Origin: Profundibacterium mesophilum KAUST100406-0324
Lineage (GTDB): Bacteria > Pseudomonadota > Alphaproteobacteria > Rhodobacterales > Rhodobacteraceae
DNA: 64,000 nt
NCBI RefSeq assembly: GCF_009835145.1
Contig: NZ_APKE01000019.1
Span: 1-64,000 of the forward strand
Direction: 5' to 3'
The translations under genes were made by a program, and so were the position numbers. Positions 1-8,409 of this stretch are shown here, piece after piece; the first letter of the stretch is position 1; every line of letters starts with the position of its first letter. A model generated the notes under the pieces. It was not told where the DNA came from. It saw only the letters and a list, made by a program, of their open reading frames with translations, and ran no database searches.

Positions 1-198
1 CGCCTCAGCGCCGCCGGTGAAGGGGTGTCTAAGACTACCCAACAAAACCCGCAAGCAGATTCTAACAGAAAACGAGAAGTTTTCTCCGGCGACATTTTAG
101 GCGTCCCGCCGGCCCCATCTGGGCAATTCCATTGCCGTCCGGAAGGTGATCGGGACCGAAACTGACCTCTCACTCGAAAACCGGTTTGCGAGGCCGCT

Positions 199-864
199 CT
201 ATCGCTCGATTCTCAATGAGAACGGCCCTGTTTTCACCGCCAGGGAGGCCAGTCCGCGACTCGCTCCGGCCGGCGCATAGGTGGCATGAAGCGTAAAGGA
301 CGAGATCCGCAGGGGTGAAAGATGCCCCGGCCCCGCCTCCACGCGGTAGGCGTAGCTGCATGTCACCGCCTCGCCTTCGGTCATGCGCTTCTCCGGTGTG
401 ATCCCGATCACCCTCCGGCCGTCGTAGAATCTCAGGGCCGCCGGACATTCGCTTGTGGAGGCGAAGGCGGCGAAAGCCTCCACCGGATCGAGAACCCCCT
501 TCGGCACCGCCTCAGGATCGGACATGGCGGTGCGCTCGTCATGCGGGGCGATCCGCGTCTCGATGATCCGTCCGCCGCTGGCGATTGTCGTGATGTCCCG
601 CGACTTGCGAGTCGATCGGCTGATCCCCGTGTAGACATGCGGCGCCTGCGCGTCCGAAGAGGTTGCGACGAAGCTGCCGTCGAACACGCCGAAGGGCGTG
701 TTGTTCAGGTTCGCCTGCAACCGCTGCTGACTTCCCGCGTCGCGAAGCGCGATCTGACCGAGTGTGCGCCCCCCGAGGACGACATCATAAGATTGCGCGC
801 CCGACGGCGTCGCCATGGCCGCGGCGCAAATAGACAGAAGGGCGAGGGGGTTGGGTCGGGGCAT
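199..864 (-). CDS. Secreted DUF3108-like protein
   Basis: About 221 residues. The N-terminus is a hydrophobic signal peptide ending near PSGAQS, so the protein is probably exported to the periplasm. The remainder (YDVVLGGRTLGQIALRD at the mature start, then beta-rich repeats) resembles DUF3108-type periplasmic proteins, which have no assigned reaction. Two cysteines (in SECPAAL and VTCSY) could form a disulfide. An in-frame ATG six codons upstream (882) is possible; I prefer 864 because it puts the signal peptide right at the start and has a GGAAAG upstream. It is followed on the same strand by nothing recognisable to the window edge (1..198 holds no gene I can support). Function unknown. Confidence 0.6.
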   Translation of the reverse strand: MPRPNPLALLSICAAAMATPSGAQSYDVVLGGRTLGQIALRDAGSQQRLQANLNNTPFGVFDGSFVATSSDAQAPHVYTGISRSTRKSRDITTIASGGRIIETRIAPHDERTAMSDPEAVPKGVLDPVEAFAAFASTSECPAALRFYDGRRVIGITPEKRMTEGEAVTCSYAYRVEAGPGHLSPLRISSFTLHATYAPAGASRGLASLAVKTGPFSLRIER

Positions 865-933
865 TGTGCTTGGTCTTTCCATTGTGACTCTGTTGAACTT
901 CGTGGCGGCGCGTTCTCGTGGCCGCCTTTCTCA

Positions 934-1719
934 TCACGCCGCACCGGCGGCTTCGGCGACCCGGCGCAACGGATGGCGCAGCTCGCCGCGGTATGACGGA
1001 TCCGCCCGTAGCGCGTCGGAGTATCCCCACCGCGACACGGCGCGGGCCATCTCCGCCTCCATCGGCTTGGCCGCGGAGGCATAGTCGAGGTTTCCGTCCC
1101 GTATATCCTCCTCCATGACCGCGCCGGATGCGGGAAGATCGAGAAATGCGTGGAGCCGCGCCGCGCATCCCGCGGGATCGGCTGCGAGGTCCTCGTAGCG
1201 CATGACCATTACCGCATGCAGATGCGGCAAGTCCGACAGAAGGCGATCATGCGCCTCGATCCAATGTGCGACGAGTTCGTGCACGGGCCGGCCCGTCCAC
1301 TTGGCCATGGCCGCCGCCACCGCCTGGGGATGGCGCAGGACGACGACGAATTGCGAGAGCGGGAAGAGCTGCTGGTAAAGACGCATCCGCGTCAGGTTCA
1401 CCGGTGATTTCTCCACCCGCCAAGGGGCATCGGGTTCGAACCATGGCGCCCAGTCCGCCTCGAGACGGATGCGCGTCTCAAGCCGGTCATGCACGCATCC
1501 CTCGATCAGGTGCTGCGCCGGGTCGGTCGCGAAATGACAAGGTATCCCGTGGCGCGCCGTGTGGGGAATGGCGCCTTGCAGATAGACACCCTCGTTCTCG
1601 GGGACCGGAGCGCCCTCGATCCCGCTGATCGAAGGATGACGCGCCAGAAGCCGCGCGGTCAGCGACGTGCCGGAGCGGTGCAAGCCGCCGACGAAGACGT
1701 ATCTGTGTCTCGGTTCCAT
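934..1719 (-). CDS. Sulfotransferase family protein
   Basis: 261 residues. It should transfer a sulfuryl group from PAPS to a hydroxyl or amine of a sugar or other acceptor. The 5'-phosphosulfate loop GLHRSGTS lies at residues 12-19, and a 3'-phosphate-binding stretch VVVLRHPQAVAAAM follows mid-protein; MRYEDLAADP is also typical of the family. The start at 1719 is preceded by GGGGAG six bases away, better than the TTG-type extension upstream. It is divergent from the glycosyltransferase operon that starts at 1917, which suggests that its acceptor may be the glycan made there. The acceptor cannot be deduced from sequence. Confidence 0.82.
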   Translation of the reverse strand: MEPRHRYVFVGGLHRSGTSLTARLLARHPSISGIEGAPVPENEGVYLQGAIPHTARHGIPCHFATDPAQHLIEGCVHDRLETRIRLEADWAPWFEPDAPWRVEKSPVNLTRMRLYQQLFPLSQFVVVLRHPQAVAAAMAKWTGRPVHELVAHWIEAHDRLLSDLPHLHAVMVMRYEDLAADPAGCAARLHAFLDLPASGAVMEEDIRDGNLDYASAAKPMEAEMARAVSRWGYSDALRADPSYRGELRHPLRRVAEAAGAA

Positions 1720-1916
1720 GTCGCTCTCCCCGCATGGGCACCCCGCCCGATCGCAGCCCGGCAAGCCGGCAAACGCGCCGGTTCAAGGCAGCTGCTTCGA
1801 TACGGTCATCTGTCAAGTCCGGACCTGCGGACGGGGCGGCCTCGGCCTGCCATACCGACGAGGGGGGAACTCGATTTACCAAGCGACGTTACACCCGCAA
1901 TCCAGACGAGGTTGTC

Positions 1917-4010
1917 ATGTATGCCATGCATATTGCTCTGGGGGGCTGTCTGAAAGCCCCCCCGGTGTCCTATGGGCTCACCGAAGATACGGGCGGTCAT
2001 ATCGCCTACGTCCTTGGCGCGGCCATGGCGCAGGTCGATCTCGATCCATCGAACCACGTCGATATCGTGACACGGGCCTTCGATGCGCCCGAGCTTGGCG
2101 CGGTCCATGCGCAGGCCGAGGAAGCCGTGGCCGACCGCTGCCGCATCCTGCGCCTGCGGACCGAACGGAGCGACTACCTGAGCAAATCCGCCCTCGAGGC
2201 GGAGCTTCCCGCCCTTCGACGGGCGTTCTGCGACATGCTCGCCGCGATGCCGCGCCGCCCGGACGTGCTTCATGCTCATTTCGCCGATGCCGCCGACCTC
2301 GCCCGCCATGCGGGGACGCGCTTCGGCATTCCCGTCGTCTACACGCCGCATTCCCTTGGCATCGACAAGGGCGCTTGCGGGCACCGCGATGACGCGCTCG
2401 AGGCCCGGATCGCCGCCGAGGCGCAAACCCTGCGCGCAAGCGACGCCATCATCGTCTCCTCGCGCGACGAGGCCGAGCGCCAGGTTGAATCCTACGGCAT
2501 CCGTTGCGGCGGACGGGTCCATTGCATCGCGCCGGGCTCGATGCTGACCGAAACCGACGCTGCCGGCACCTCGGGCGCGGAGGCACGGATCGCCCCTTTC
2601 CTGCGCGATCTGCGAAAGCCCATGATCCTGGCCATCGCCCGCCCCGTGCACAAGAAGAACCTTGTCGCCCTGGTTCAGGCCTACGCATCGAACCCGGCCC
2701 TGCGCGATCGGGCAAACCTGGTGATCTGCGCCGGCTTGCGCGACGGGATCGAGAGCGGAAACGCCGAGCAGCGCGAGGTCATCACCGGCCTGCTTGCGGC
2801 CATGGACCGGCACGATCTTTACGGGCACATGGCCCTGCCCCGCCGTCACAGCCCCTCCGATGTGGTTCAGCTTTACCGGCTGGCTGCGCAGGGCGGCGGC
2901 GTCTTCGTCAATCCCGCCTTGCACGAGCCGTTCGGCCTCACCCTCATCGAGGCGGCACGCTTCGGCCTTCCGGTCGTGGCCACGGATCGCGGCGGGCCCG
3001 CCGACATCGTCGAGCGCATCGGCCATGGCGTCACCGTCGATCCGCAGGATCACGCGGCCATCGGCGCGGCGATCGAGAGGCTGATCGGCGACCGCGCCGC
3101 GTGGAGCAAGGCCGCACGCGCGGGCAAGGAGCGTGCCGGGCTTTACGACTGGACACGCTATGCGGCGCGCTCCGTCGCCCTTTATGCGCGGCTGTGTGGC
3201 AAGTCCGCGCCGCGTCCGCGCCTGGTGCCCCGATCGATCCTGGCCAGCGACATCGACGCGACCCTGACCGGCTCCGCTTCGGGTGCGGCACGGTTCAGCG
3301 CTTGGGCGCGGGAGCGGTCCTGCGGCTATGTGGTCGCGACCGGTCGCTCGATCGGGGAGGCGCAGCGGGTGCTCGCCGAATGGGACCTGCCCCGTCCCGA
3401 CACGTTCATCACGTCGGTCGGCACCGAGATCTGGTCCGAGGATCCCAAGGGGCGCCTGACCCTCGACATGTCCTATGCAGAAAAGCTCGACGCAGCCTGG
3501 CCGCGCGCCGAACTGCTTCGTGCCATCGCCGATCTGAGCGAGGATTTCGCGATCACGCCGCAGGCTCCGCTCGAGCAGCGCGAATGGAAGCTGAGCTATT
3601 TCGGCAGTGCCGCGTCGGCGCTTCTGCTGGACAGGACGCTGGAGATGTTGCGGTTCGATGTTCGTGTGATCGCCTCGCACGGGCGCTTCATCGACGTGAT
3701 GCCCCGCGCGGCCGGCAAGGCCAACGCGGTCGCCCATGTCGCCGCGCGGCTCGGCCTCGATCTGTCCCACTGCATCGCCGCCGGCGACAGTGGTAACGAC
3801 CGTGACATGCTCATGGCCTGTGGCCATGCGATCGTGCCGGCCAATGCCCTCCCCGAGCTTGACGACCTGCCATCCGGACCCAGGCTGCTGCGCACGGCCG
3901 AACGGCATGCCGACGGCGTTCTTGAAGGTCTGGCACGGATCGGCAGGATGCCCAGACCCATGCCCCGCTTCGCGCATGGCGATTCCGGCACGCTGGCGGT
4001 CCCCTCGTGA
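1917..4010 (+). CDS. Sucrose-phosphate-synthase-like glycosyltransferase fused to HAD phosphatase
   Basis: About 697 residues from the ATG at 1917 (GACGAGG upstream; an ATG at 1926 is also possible). Residues 1-430 form a GT4/GT-B glycosyltransferase with the C-terminal donor-site signature HEPFGLTLIEAARFGLPVVAT and GGPADIV. Residues from about 440 form an HAD-IIB phosphatase of the sucrose-phosphatase type, with nucleophile motif DIDATLTG (Asp445, Asp447) and the metal motif GDSGND (623-628). Both HAD aspartates are kept, so this domain may be catalytic, unlike the degenerate phosphatase domain of some bi-domain synthases. The likely product is sucrose made via sucrose-6-phosphate, or a related glycoside. 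It heads a four-gene operon and ends in a GTGA overlap with the next gene. Acceptor specificity is inferred from family resemblance only. Confidence 0.78.
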   Translation: MYAMHIALGGCLKAPPVSYGLTEDTGGHIAYVLGAAMAQVDLDPSNHVDIVTRAFDAPELGAVHAQAEEAVADRCRILRLRTERSDYLSKSALEAELPALRRAFCDMLAAMPRRPDVLHAHFADAADLARHAGTRFGIPVVYTPHSLGIDKGACGHRDDALEARIAAEAQTLRASDAIIVSSRDEAERQVESYGIRCGGRVHCIAPGSMLTETDAAGTSGAEARIAPFLRDLRKPMILAIARPVHKKNLVALVQAYASNPALRDRANLVICAGLRDGIESGNAEQREVITGLLAAMDRHDLYGHMALPRRHSPSDVVQLYRLAAQGGGVFVNPALHEPFGLTLIEAARFGLPVVATDRGGPADIVERIGHGVTVDPQDHAAIGAAIERLIGDRAAWSKAARAGKERAGLYDWTRYAARSVALYARLCGKSAPRPRLVPRSILASDIDATLTGSASGAARFSAWARERSCGYVVATGRSIGEAQRVLAEWDLPRPDTFITSVGTEIWSEDPKGRLTLDMSYAEKLDAAWPRAELLRAIADLSEDFAITPQAPLEQREWKLSYFGSAASALLLDRTLEMLRFDVRVIASHGRFIDVMPRAAGKANAVAHVAARLGLDLSHCIAAGDSGNDRDMLMACGHAIVPANALPELDDLPSGPRLLRTAERHADGVLEGLARIGRMPRPMPRFAHGDSGTLAVPS

Positions 4011-5218
4011 CGTCCCTGCCCGCAAACGGATCGCAGGCGCGGCCGATCGGCTATTTCGTCCACCACCAAGGGCGCGGCCATGCCGAGCGGTGCGCCGCCC
4101 TGGTCAACGCCCTCCCCGATGCGCGCCCGGTCACCATCTTCTGTGCCCGCGACGACATCTTTCCTCCCCTGCGCGAGGGGGTCGAGATCCGCCGCATTCC
4201 CTCGCTTTTCGAGCCGACGGGCGACGAGGAGACGGGCGGCGACTGGGTTCCGACGCCCGATACACTGCATTGCGCGCCCCTCGGCTGGCCGGGGATCCGC
4301 GAGGCGATGGCGGCGATTACCGGCTGGTTCGCCGAGGCGCGACCGTTGGTGATGGTCTGCGACGTTTCGGCCGAAATCGCACAGCTGTGCCGGATCTGCT
4401 CGGTGCCCCATGTGAAGGTGCTGCAGCACGGCGATCGGAGCGATCCGGGCCACCGGGCCGCCTATGATGGCGCCGCCGGTCTGCTCGCGCCCTTCGATGC
4501 CCGGCTGGCGCAGCACGACTGGTCCGCCTCGATGCTGGCGCGCTGCCATTTCGCACCCGGTCTGGGCGTGCCCGTGGCCCTGCCCGGCAAGACGCAGGCG
4601 CGCGCCGCGCTTGGCATCGCCGACGATGAGGAATTGATCCTCGCCGTCTCGGGGGGCGGCGGGAGCGGCATGGCGCAGGCCCCGCTCGGTGTGGGCGCGC
4701 GCGCCATGCCCGCCGCCCGCTGGGTCACGATCGGACAGGTGCAGCGCGACTGGCACGCAACCGAGCCGGCCAATCTCGACCATATGGGCTGGGTCGAGAA
4801 TGCCGGGACCTGGATCGCGGCTGCCGATCTCGTCATCGCCTCGACTGGCAATACGACCTGCCAGCAGATCCTCGCCGCGTCAAAGCCGTGGATCGCCGTG
4901 CCGGAATGGCGCTACTTCGACGAGCAGGTCGCCAAGGCGGAGGCGCTCGCACGGGCCGGCGCCGCAATTCACCTGCCGCATCTGCCCGGATCGGCCCATG
5001 CCTGGCGGGCCGCCGTCTCGGCCGCCCGAGGCGCGCATGATCCGCGGCTGCAGGCCTCGATGATCGCGAAGGCGCCCGCGCAGGACGCGGCGCGCTGGCT
5101 CGAGGCACTCGGCGCGCGGCTCGTTTCCGGCGGCACCGCCAAGACCGATACCGTCGATGCGGCCGTGCCGTCACCATCCAACCCCAACCCCCCATTGATC
5201 GCCGTCGCAGGAGAGTAA
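4007..5218 (+). CDS. MurG-like (GT28-type) glycosyltransferase
   Basis: 403 residues, starting at GTG 4007 inside the stop of the previous gene (GTGA, 4-base overlap), so the two are translationally coupled. The protein has GT-B architecture: N-terminal GYFVHHQGRGHAERCAALVNAL resembles the MurG/UGT glycine-rich loop, VSGGGGSG opens the second Rossmann domain, and ASTGNTTCQQILAASKPWIAVPEWRYFDEQ matches the nucleotide-sugar binding region of this family. The C-terminal 30 residues are low-complexity (Pro/Ser/Asn). No membrane segment is evident; it is probably cytoplasmic or peripheral. Donor and acceptor are unknown; context indicates a shared glycan or glycoside pathway. Confidence 0.75.
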   Translation: MTSLPANGSQARPIGYFVHHQGRGHAERCAALVNALPDARPVTIFCARDDIFPPLREGVEIRRIPSLFEPTGDEETGGDWVPTPDTLHCAPLGWPGIREAMAAITGWFAEARPLVMVCDVSAEIAQLCRICSVPHVKVLQHGDRSDPGHRAAYDGAAGLLAPFDARLAQHDWSASMLARCHFAPGLGVPVALPGKTQARAALGIADDEELILAVSGGGGSGMAQAPLGVGARAMPAARWVTIGQVQRDWHATEPANLDHMGWVENAGTWIAAADLVIASTGNTTCQQILAASKPWIAVPEWRYFDEQVAKAEALARAGAAIHLPHLPGSAHAWRAAVSAARGAHDPRLQASMIAKAPAQDAARWLEALGARLVSGGTAKTDTVDAAVPSPSNPNPPLIAVAGE

Positions 5219-5220
5219 AG

Positions 5221-6261
5221 ATGCCATCACGACCCTCGAAAATGCTTCATGGCACGCCCCCACGCTCCGTTTCGGTGCTTACCATCGCATCCGGCAGGGC
5301 TGCGCATCTGGCCAATGTGATCCGCGGGCTCGACAAACAGATGCAACCGCCGCTCGAACTCGTGATCGGCGTCATGCAGGAGGAGCTTTACGAGGGGCTT
5401 CCCGAAACGGGCTTCCCGATCCGGCAGGTGCGCGTGCCCGGCGCATCGCGCGGCCGCGATCTGCCCCTCGCTGCCGCGCGCAATGCGGCCGCCGCCGCGG
5501 CGCGCGGCGAAGTGCTCGCCTTCCTCGATATCGATTGCATTCCCGCGCCCAGCCTCGTTGCCGATTACGCCCGCCATGCCGCGCCCGGCGCGGGCCTGAT
5601 GATGGGCGAGGTCATGTATCTTCCGGGCGGTGCGCTCGATGACGGCATCGACTACGCCGCGTTCGACGCGATCTGCCAGCGTCATTCGGACCGGCGCGCG
5701 GCCCCCGCCGAGGGCACCGAGCCCTGCAACGACTATCGCTGCTTCTGGTCGCTGAACTTCGCGCTCCATGCCGAGGATTACGCGGCATCGGGCGGCTTCG
5801 ACGAGCGGTTCCGCGGCTATGGCGGCGAGGATACCGATTTCGGCAAGACCTTGTCGATGCGTGGGATCGCGATCAACTGGATGGCCCGCGGGCGCGTCTA
5901 CCACCAGTATCATCCCCATCACATGCCGCCGGTGCACCATCTCCATTCCGTCCTGCGCAACGCCGAGCTCTTTGCCGAGAAATGGGGATACCGGACCATG
6001 GAGCACTGGCTCCACGCCTTCCGCATGATGGGCCTGATCGAGAACGGCCCCGATGGCCTGCGTGTCCTGCGCGAGCCCGGGGAGGCCGAGTTCGAGCTGT
6101 CGGGCCAGCAGAGCCATCAGCCCTATGCCAACACGCGCAGGGTTCTCAAGCTGCTGGAGGCGCGCGCAGGCGGCACCCCCATCGACGAGCACGAAAGCTG
6201 GACGCGGATGCAGAAGGCGCAGAACGCGCTGCTGGCGCGGCCGGCGACCGCGGCCGAGTGA
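5221..6261 (+). CDS. GT2 (GT-A) glycosyltransferase with galactosyltransferase-type C-terminus
   Basis: 346 residues, two bases after the previous stop; GCAGGAGAG lies upstream of the ATG. N-terminal SVLTIASGRAAHLANVIRGL is the GT-A nucleotide-binding strand. FLDIDC at residues 101-106 supplies the DxD metal/nucleotide-sugar motif. GGFDERFRGYGGEDTDFG matches the C-terminal catalytic region of the galactosyltransferase family (Glyco_transf_7C). A histidine-rich segment (HQYHPHHMPPVHHLHS) follows. It is soluble and probably cytoplasmic. It shares an operon with three other glycosyltransferases, consistent with sequential sugar additions. Its stop overlaps the next start by one base (TGATG). Confidence 0.8.
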   Translation: MPSRPSKMLHGTPPRSVSVLTIASGRAAHLANVIRGLDKQMQPPLELVIGVMQEELYEGLPETGFPIRQVRVPGASRGRDLPLAAARNAAAAAARGEVLAFLDIDCIPAPSLVADYARHAAPGAGLMMGEVMYLPGGALDDGIDYAAFDAICQRHSDRRAAPAEGTEPCNDYRCFWSLNFALHAEDYAASGGFDERFRGYGGEDTDFGKTLSMRGIAINWMARGRVYHQYHPHHMPPVHHLHSVLRNAELFAEKWGYRTMEHWLHAFRMMGLIENGPDGLRVLREPGEAEFELSGQQSHQPYANTRRVLKLLEARAGGTPIDEHESWTRMQKAQNALLARPATAAE

Positions 6262-7526
6262 TGGAGCGCGGGTTCTCGGCCGCCTCGACCCCGCAGGCCG
6301 GCGATCCGGCAGGCGGCCCCCTGCGCATCGCCGTTCTTGCCCATATCCGGCATCCGATCGCCCCGCCCTTCCAGGGCGGGATGGAGGCGCATTCCTGGCA
6401 TCTGGTCCGGGCGCTGGAGGCGCGCGGGCACGCGGTGACGCTCTTTGCCTCCGGCGACAGCGATCCGTCGCTGCCGCTTCGCGGCGTGGTGCCGGTGCAT
6501 TACGACCGGGCCTTTCCATGGCATGCCTTCCATGGAACGGACATCCTGAACCTGCATGTCGACACGGCCTTCGCGGCGGCCATGGATGCGCTGCCTCGCG
6601 GCGGGTTCGACGTGGTGCACAACAATACGCTGCACCGCTATCCCCCGCGCCTCGCGCGGCGCGACCGGATCGCCATGGTCACCTCGCTGCATGTTCCGCC
6701 CTTCACCATCCTGCACCGCGCCGTGCAGGAAAGCGCGGCGCCCTGGTCGCATTTCACCGTCACCTCCGAGCGGCAGCGCGGCGCCTGGTGGCCCGAGGGC
6801 GCGCCGAACGAGGCGCATGTCGTCCATAATGGCATCGATCCCGAGCTCTGGCCCTATCGCGGCAACGCGGCGCGCGGCGGCGCGATCTGGTCCGGGCGCA
6901 TCACGCCAAACAAGGGCACGCATCTGGCGGTGCAGGCCGCCATGATCGCGAAGGTCCCGCTCGATATCTACGGCACGATCGAGCACCGGGACTATTACGA
7001 CGCCGAGGTCGCGCCCCACCTAGGCGAAGACATCAGGTATATGGGCCATGCAGAAGCGCGGACCCTCGCCGACGCCCTTGGCCGCGCGGCGGTCATGCTC
7101 TTCACGCCGCGTTGGGACGAACCCTTCGGCCTTGCCGCGATCGAGGCGCTGGCCTGCGGCACGCCGGTCGCGGCGGTCGAGATGGGCGCCGTGCGCGAGG
7201 TGATCGGGCCGGCGGGATGCTATGCGGCGCCCGACGATCCCCATTCCCTCGCGGCCGCTTTGCGCGAGGCCATACGCATCCCCCGCGCGCAGGCCCGGGC
7301 GCGCGCGGTGTCGTGCTTCTCGATCGATCGGATGATCGACGGCTACGAGCGCCTCTACCGCGCGGCGATCGCCGGGGCCGCCCATGGACCCGCCATGCCG
7401 GACCCGCAATTCGCGCCGCGCCAGCTTGGCGTCGGATCGCCAGCGGAGCCCGCACCGCCGGAGGCCCCCGCGATCAGCGTGGCGCCATCCGAAGCGCACC
7501 GTCGAGGCGTATCGTCTCGCCATTGA
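6261..7526 (+). CDS. GT4 family glycosyltransferase
   Basis: 421 residues from ATG 6261, in TGATG overlap with the previous stop; the same reading frame is open further upstream, but that part is a shadow. GGMEAHSWHLVRALEARGHAVTLFASG is a GT4 N-terminal domain. WSGRITPNKGTHLAVQA and FTPRWDEPFGLAAIEALACGTPVAAVEMGAVREVI are the donor-binding domain with the E-x7-E motif. The last 45 residues are Pro/Ala-rich and probably disordered. The 3' end overlaps the convergent SDR gene by 53 bases. Last gene of the operon beginning at 1917. Confidence 0.83.
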   Translation: MERGFSAASTPQAGDPAGGPLRIAVLAHIRHPIAPPFQGGMEAHSWHLVRALEARGHAVTLFASGDSDPSLPLRGVVPVHYDRAFPWHAFHGTDILNLHVDTAFAAAMDALPRGGFDVVHNNTLHRYPPRLARRDRIAMVTSLHVPPFTILHRAVQESAAPWSHFTVTSERQRGAWWPEGAPNEAHVVHNGIDPELWPYRGNAARGGAIWSGRITPNKGTHLAVQAAMIAKVPLDIYGTIEHRDYYDAEVAPHLGEDIRYMGHAEARTLADALGRAAVMLFTPRWDEPFGLAAIEALACGTPVAAVEMGAVREVIGPAGCYAAPDDPHSLAAALREAIRIPRAQARARAVSCFSIDRMIDGYERLYRAAIAGAAHGPAMPDPQFAPRQLGVGSPAEPAPPEAPAISVAPSEAHRRGVSSRH

Positions 7527-8235
7527 GCATCTGGTTGCGCAGGATGGCACAGACGAGATCCGCGAATTCCGCCGGCCGGCCGAGCCGGGAGGGAAAGGGC
7601 ACCGAGGCGCCAAGGCTGTCCTGCGCGGCTTCCGGCAATCCCTTGAGCATCGCCGTCTCGAAGATGCCGGGTGCAATGGCGCAGACGCGAATGCCGAGCG
7701 GCGCCAGCTCGCGCGCGGCGGGCAGGGTCATTCCCACCACCCCGCCCTTCGATGCGGCATAGGCCGTTTGCCCGATTTGTCCCTCATAGGCCGCGATCGA
7801 TGCGGTGTTGATCGCGACGCCGCGCTCGCCGCCCGCTCCCGGCTCGGCATGCTGCACCCTGTCGCTGAACAGGCGCAGCATGTTGAAGCTGCCGACAAGG
7901 TTGACCGTGACGGCGCCGGCGAACTCCTCGAGCGCCATCACGCCCTGGCGCCCGAGGATCTTGCGCACCGGCGCGATACCCGCGCAGTTCACGAGAATGC
8001 GCGCGGTGCCATGCGCCTGCCGCGCCGCCTCGATCGCCTCCTGCGCCGAGGCCGCGTCGCTCACGTCGCAGGCGAAGGCCGCCCCGCCGATCTGCATCGC
8101 GACAGCCTGCGCCGCCTCTGCGTCGCGGTCGAGCACCGCAACCTGCGCGCCGGCCTGCGCCAACGCCCGCGCGGTCGCCTCTCCGAGGCCCGAACCGCCC
8201 CCCGTTACCAAAGCCGCCGTTCCCTCGATGTCCAT
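7474..8235 (-). CDS. Short-chain dehydrogenase, 3-hydroxyacyl-CoA dehydrogenase type 2-like
   Basis: 253 residues; an NAD-dependent oxidoreductase of the classical SDR family, closest in feel to 17-beta-HSD10/3-hydroxyacyl-CoA dehydrogenases. Visible motifs are the cofactor loop TGGGSGLG, an aspartate after beta-2 (VLDRD, indicating NAD rather than NADP), NCAG, and the catalytic Ser-Tyr-Lys set in NTASIAAYEG, YAASKG. The start at 8235 is preceded by AAGGAAA. It might oxidise a 3-hydroxyacyl-CoA in beta-oxidation of short or branched acyl chains. Its 3' end overlaps the convergent glycosyltransferase. Confidence 0.82.
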   Translation of the reverse strand: MDIEGTAALVTGGGSGLGEATARALAQAGAQVAVLDRDAEAAQAVAMQIGGAAFACDVSDAASAQEAIEAARQAHGTARILVNCAGIAPVRKILGRQGVMALEEFAGAVTVNLVGSFNMLRLFSDRVQHAEPGAGGERGVAINTASIAAYEGQIGQTAYAASKGGVVGMTLPAARELAPLGIRVCAIAPGIFETAMLKGLPEAAQDSLGASVPFPSRLGRPAEFADLVCAILRNQMLNGETIRLDGALRMAPR

Positions 8236-8409
8236 ATCGTTTTCCTTTTCCGCCCGGTTTTCCGGGTGCCATTCCCATGCTGCATAGCCGCCATGCAACC
8301 GGGCTCGATGATTGCCCTTTCAAGCCATTGATACTAGCCATGAGCGGAGCTGCCGGGGTCCGTGTTTCGCTGCCGCAAGACGGCCTGCGCCCGGGATTGC
8401 GAGGATTTC

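Noticed and set aside
1806-4025. 739-codon antisense frame over the SPS-HAD gene
   Set aside because: High-GC shadow: its product is Arg/Gly/Asp-rich without motifs, while the sense strand carries clear enzyme motifs.
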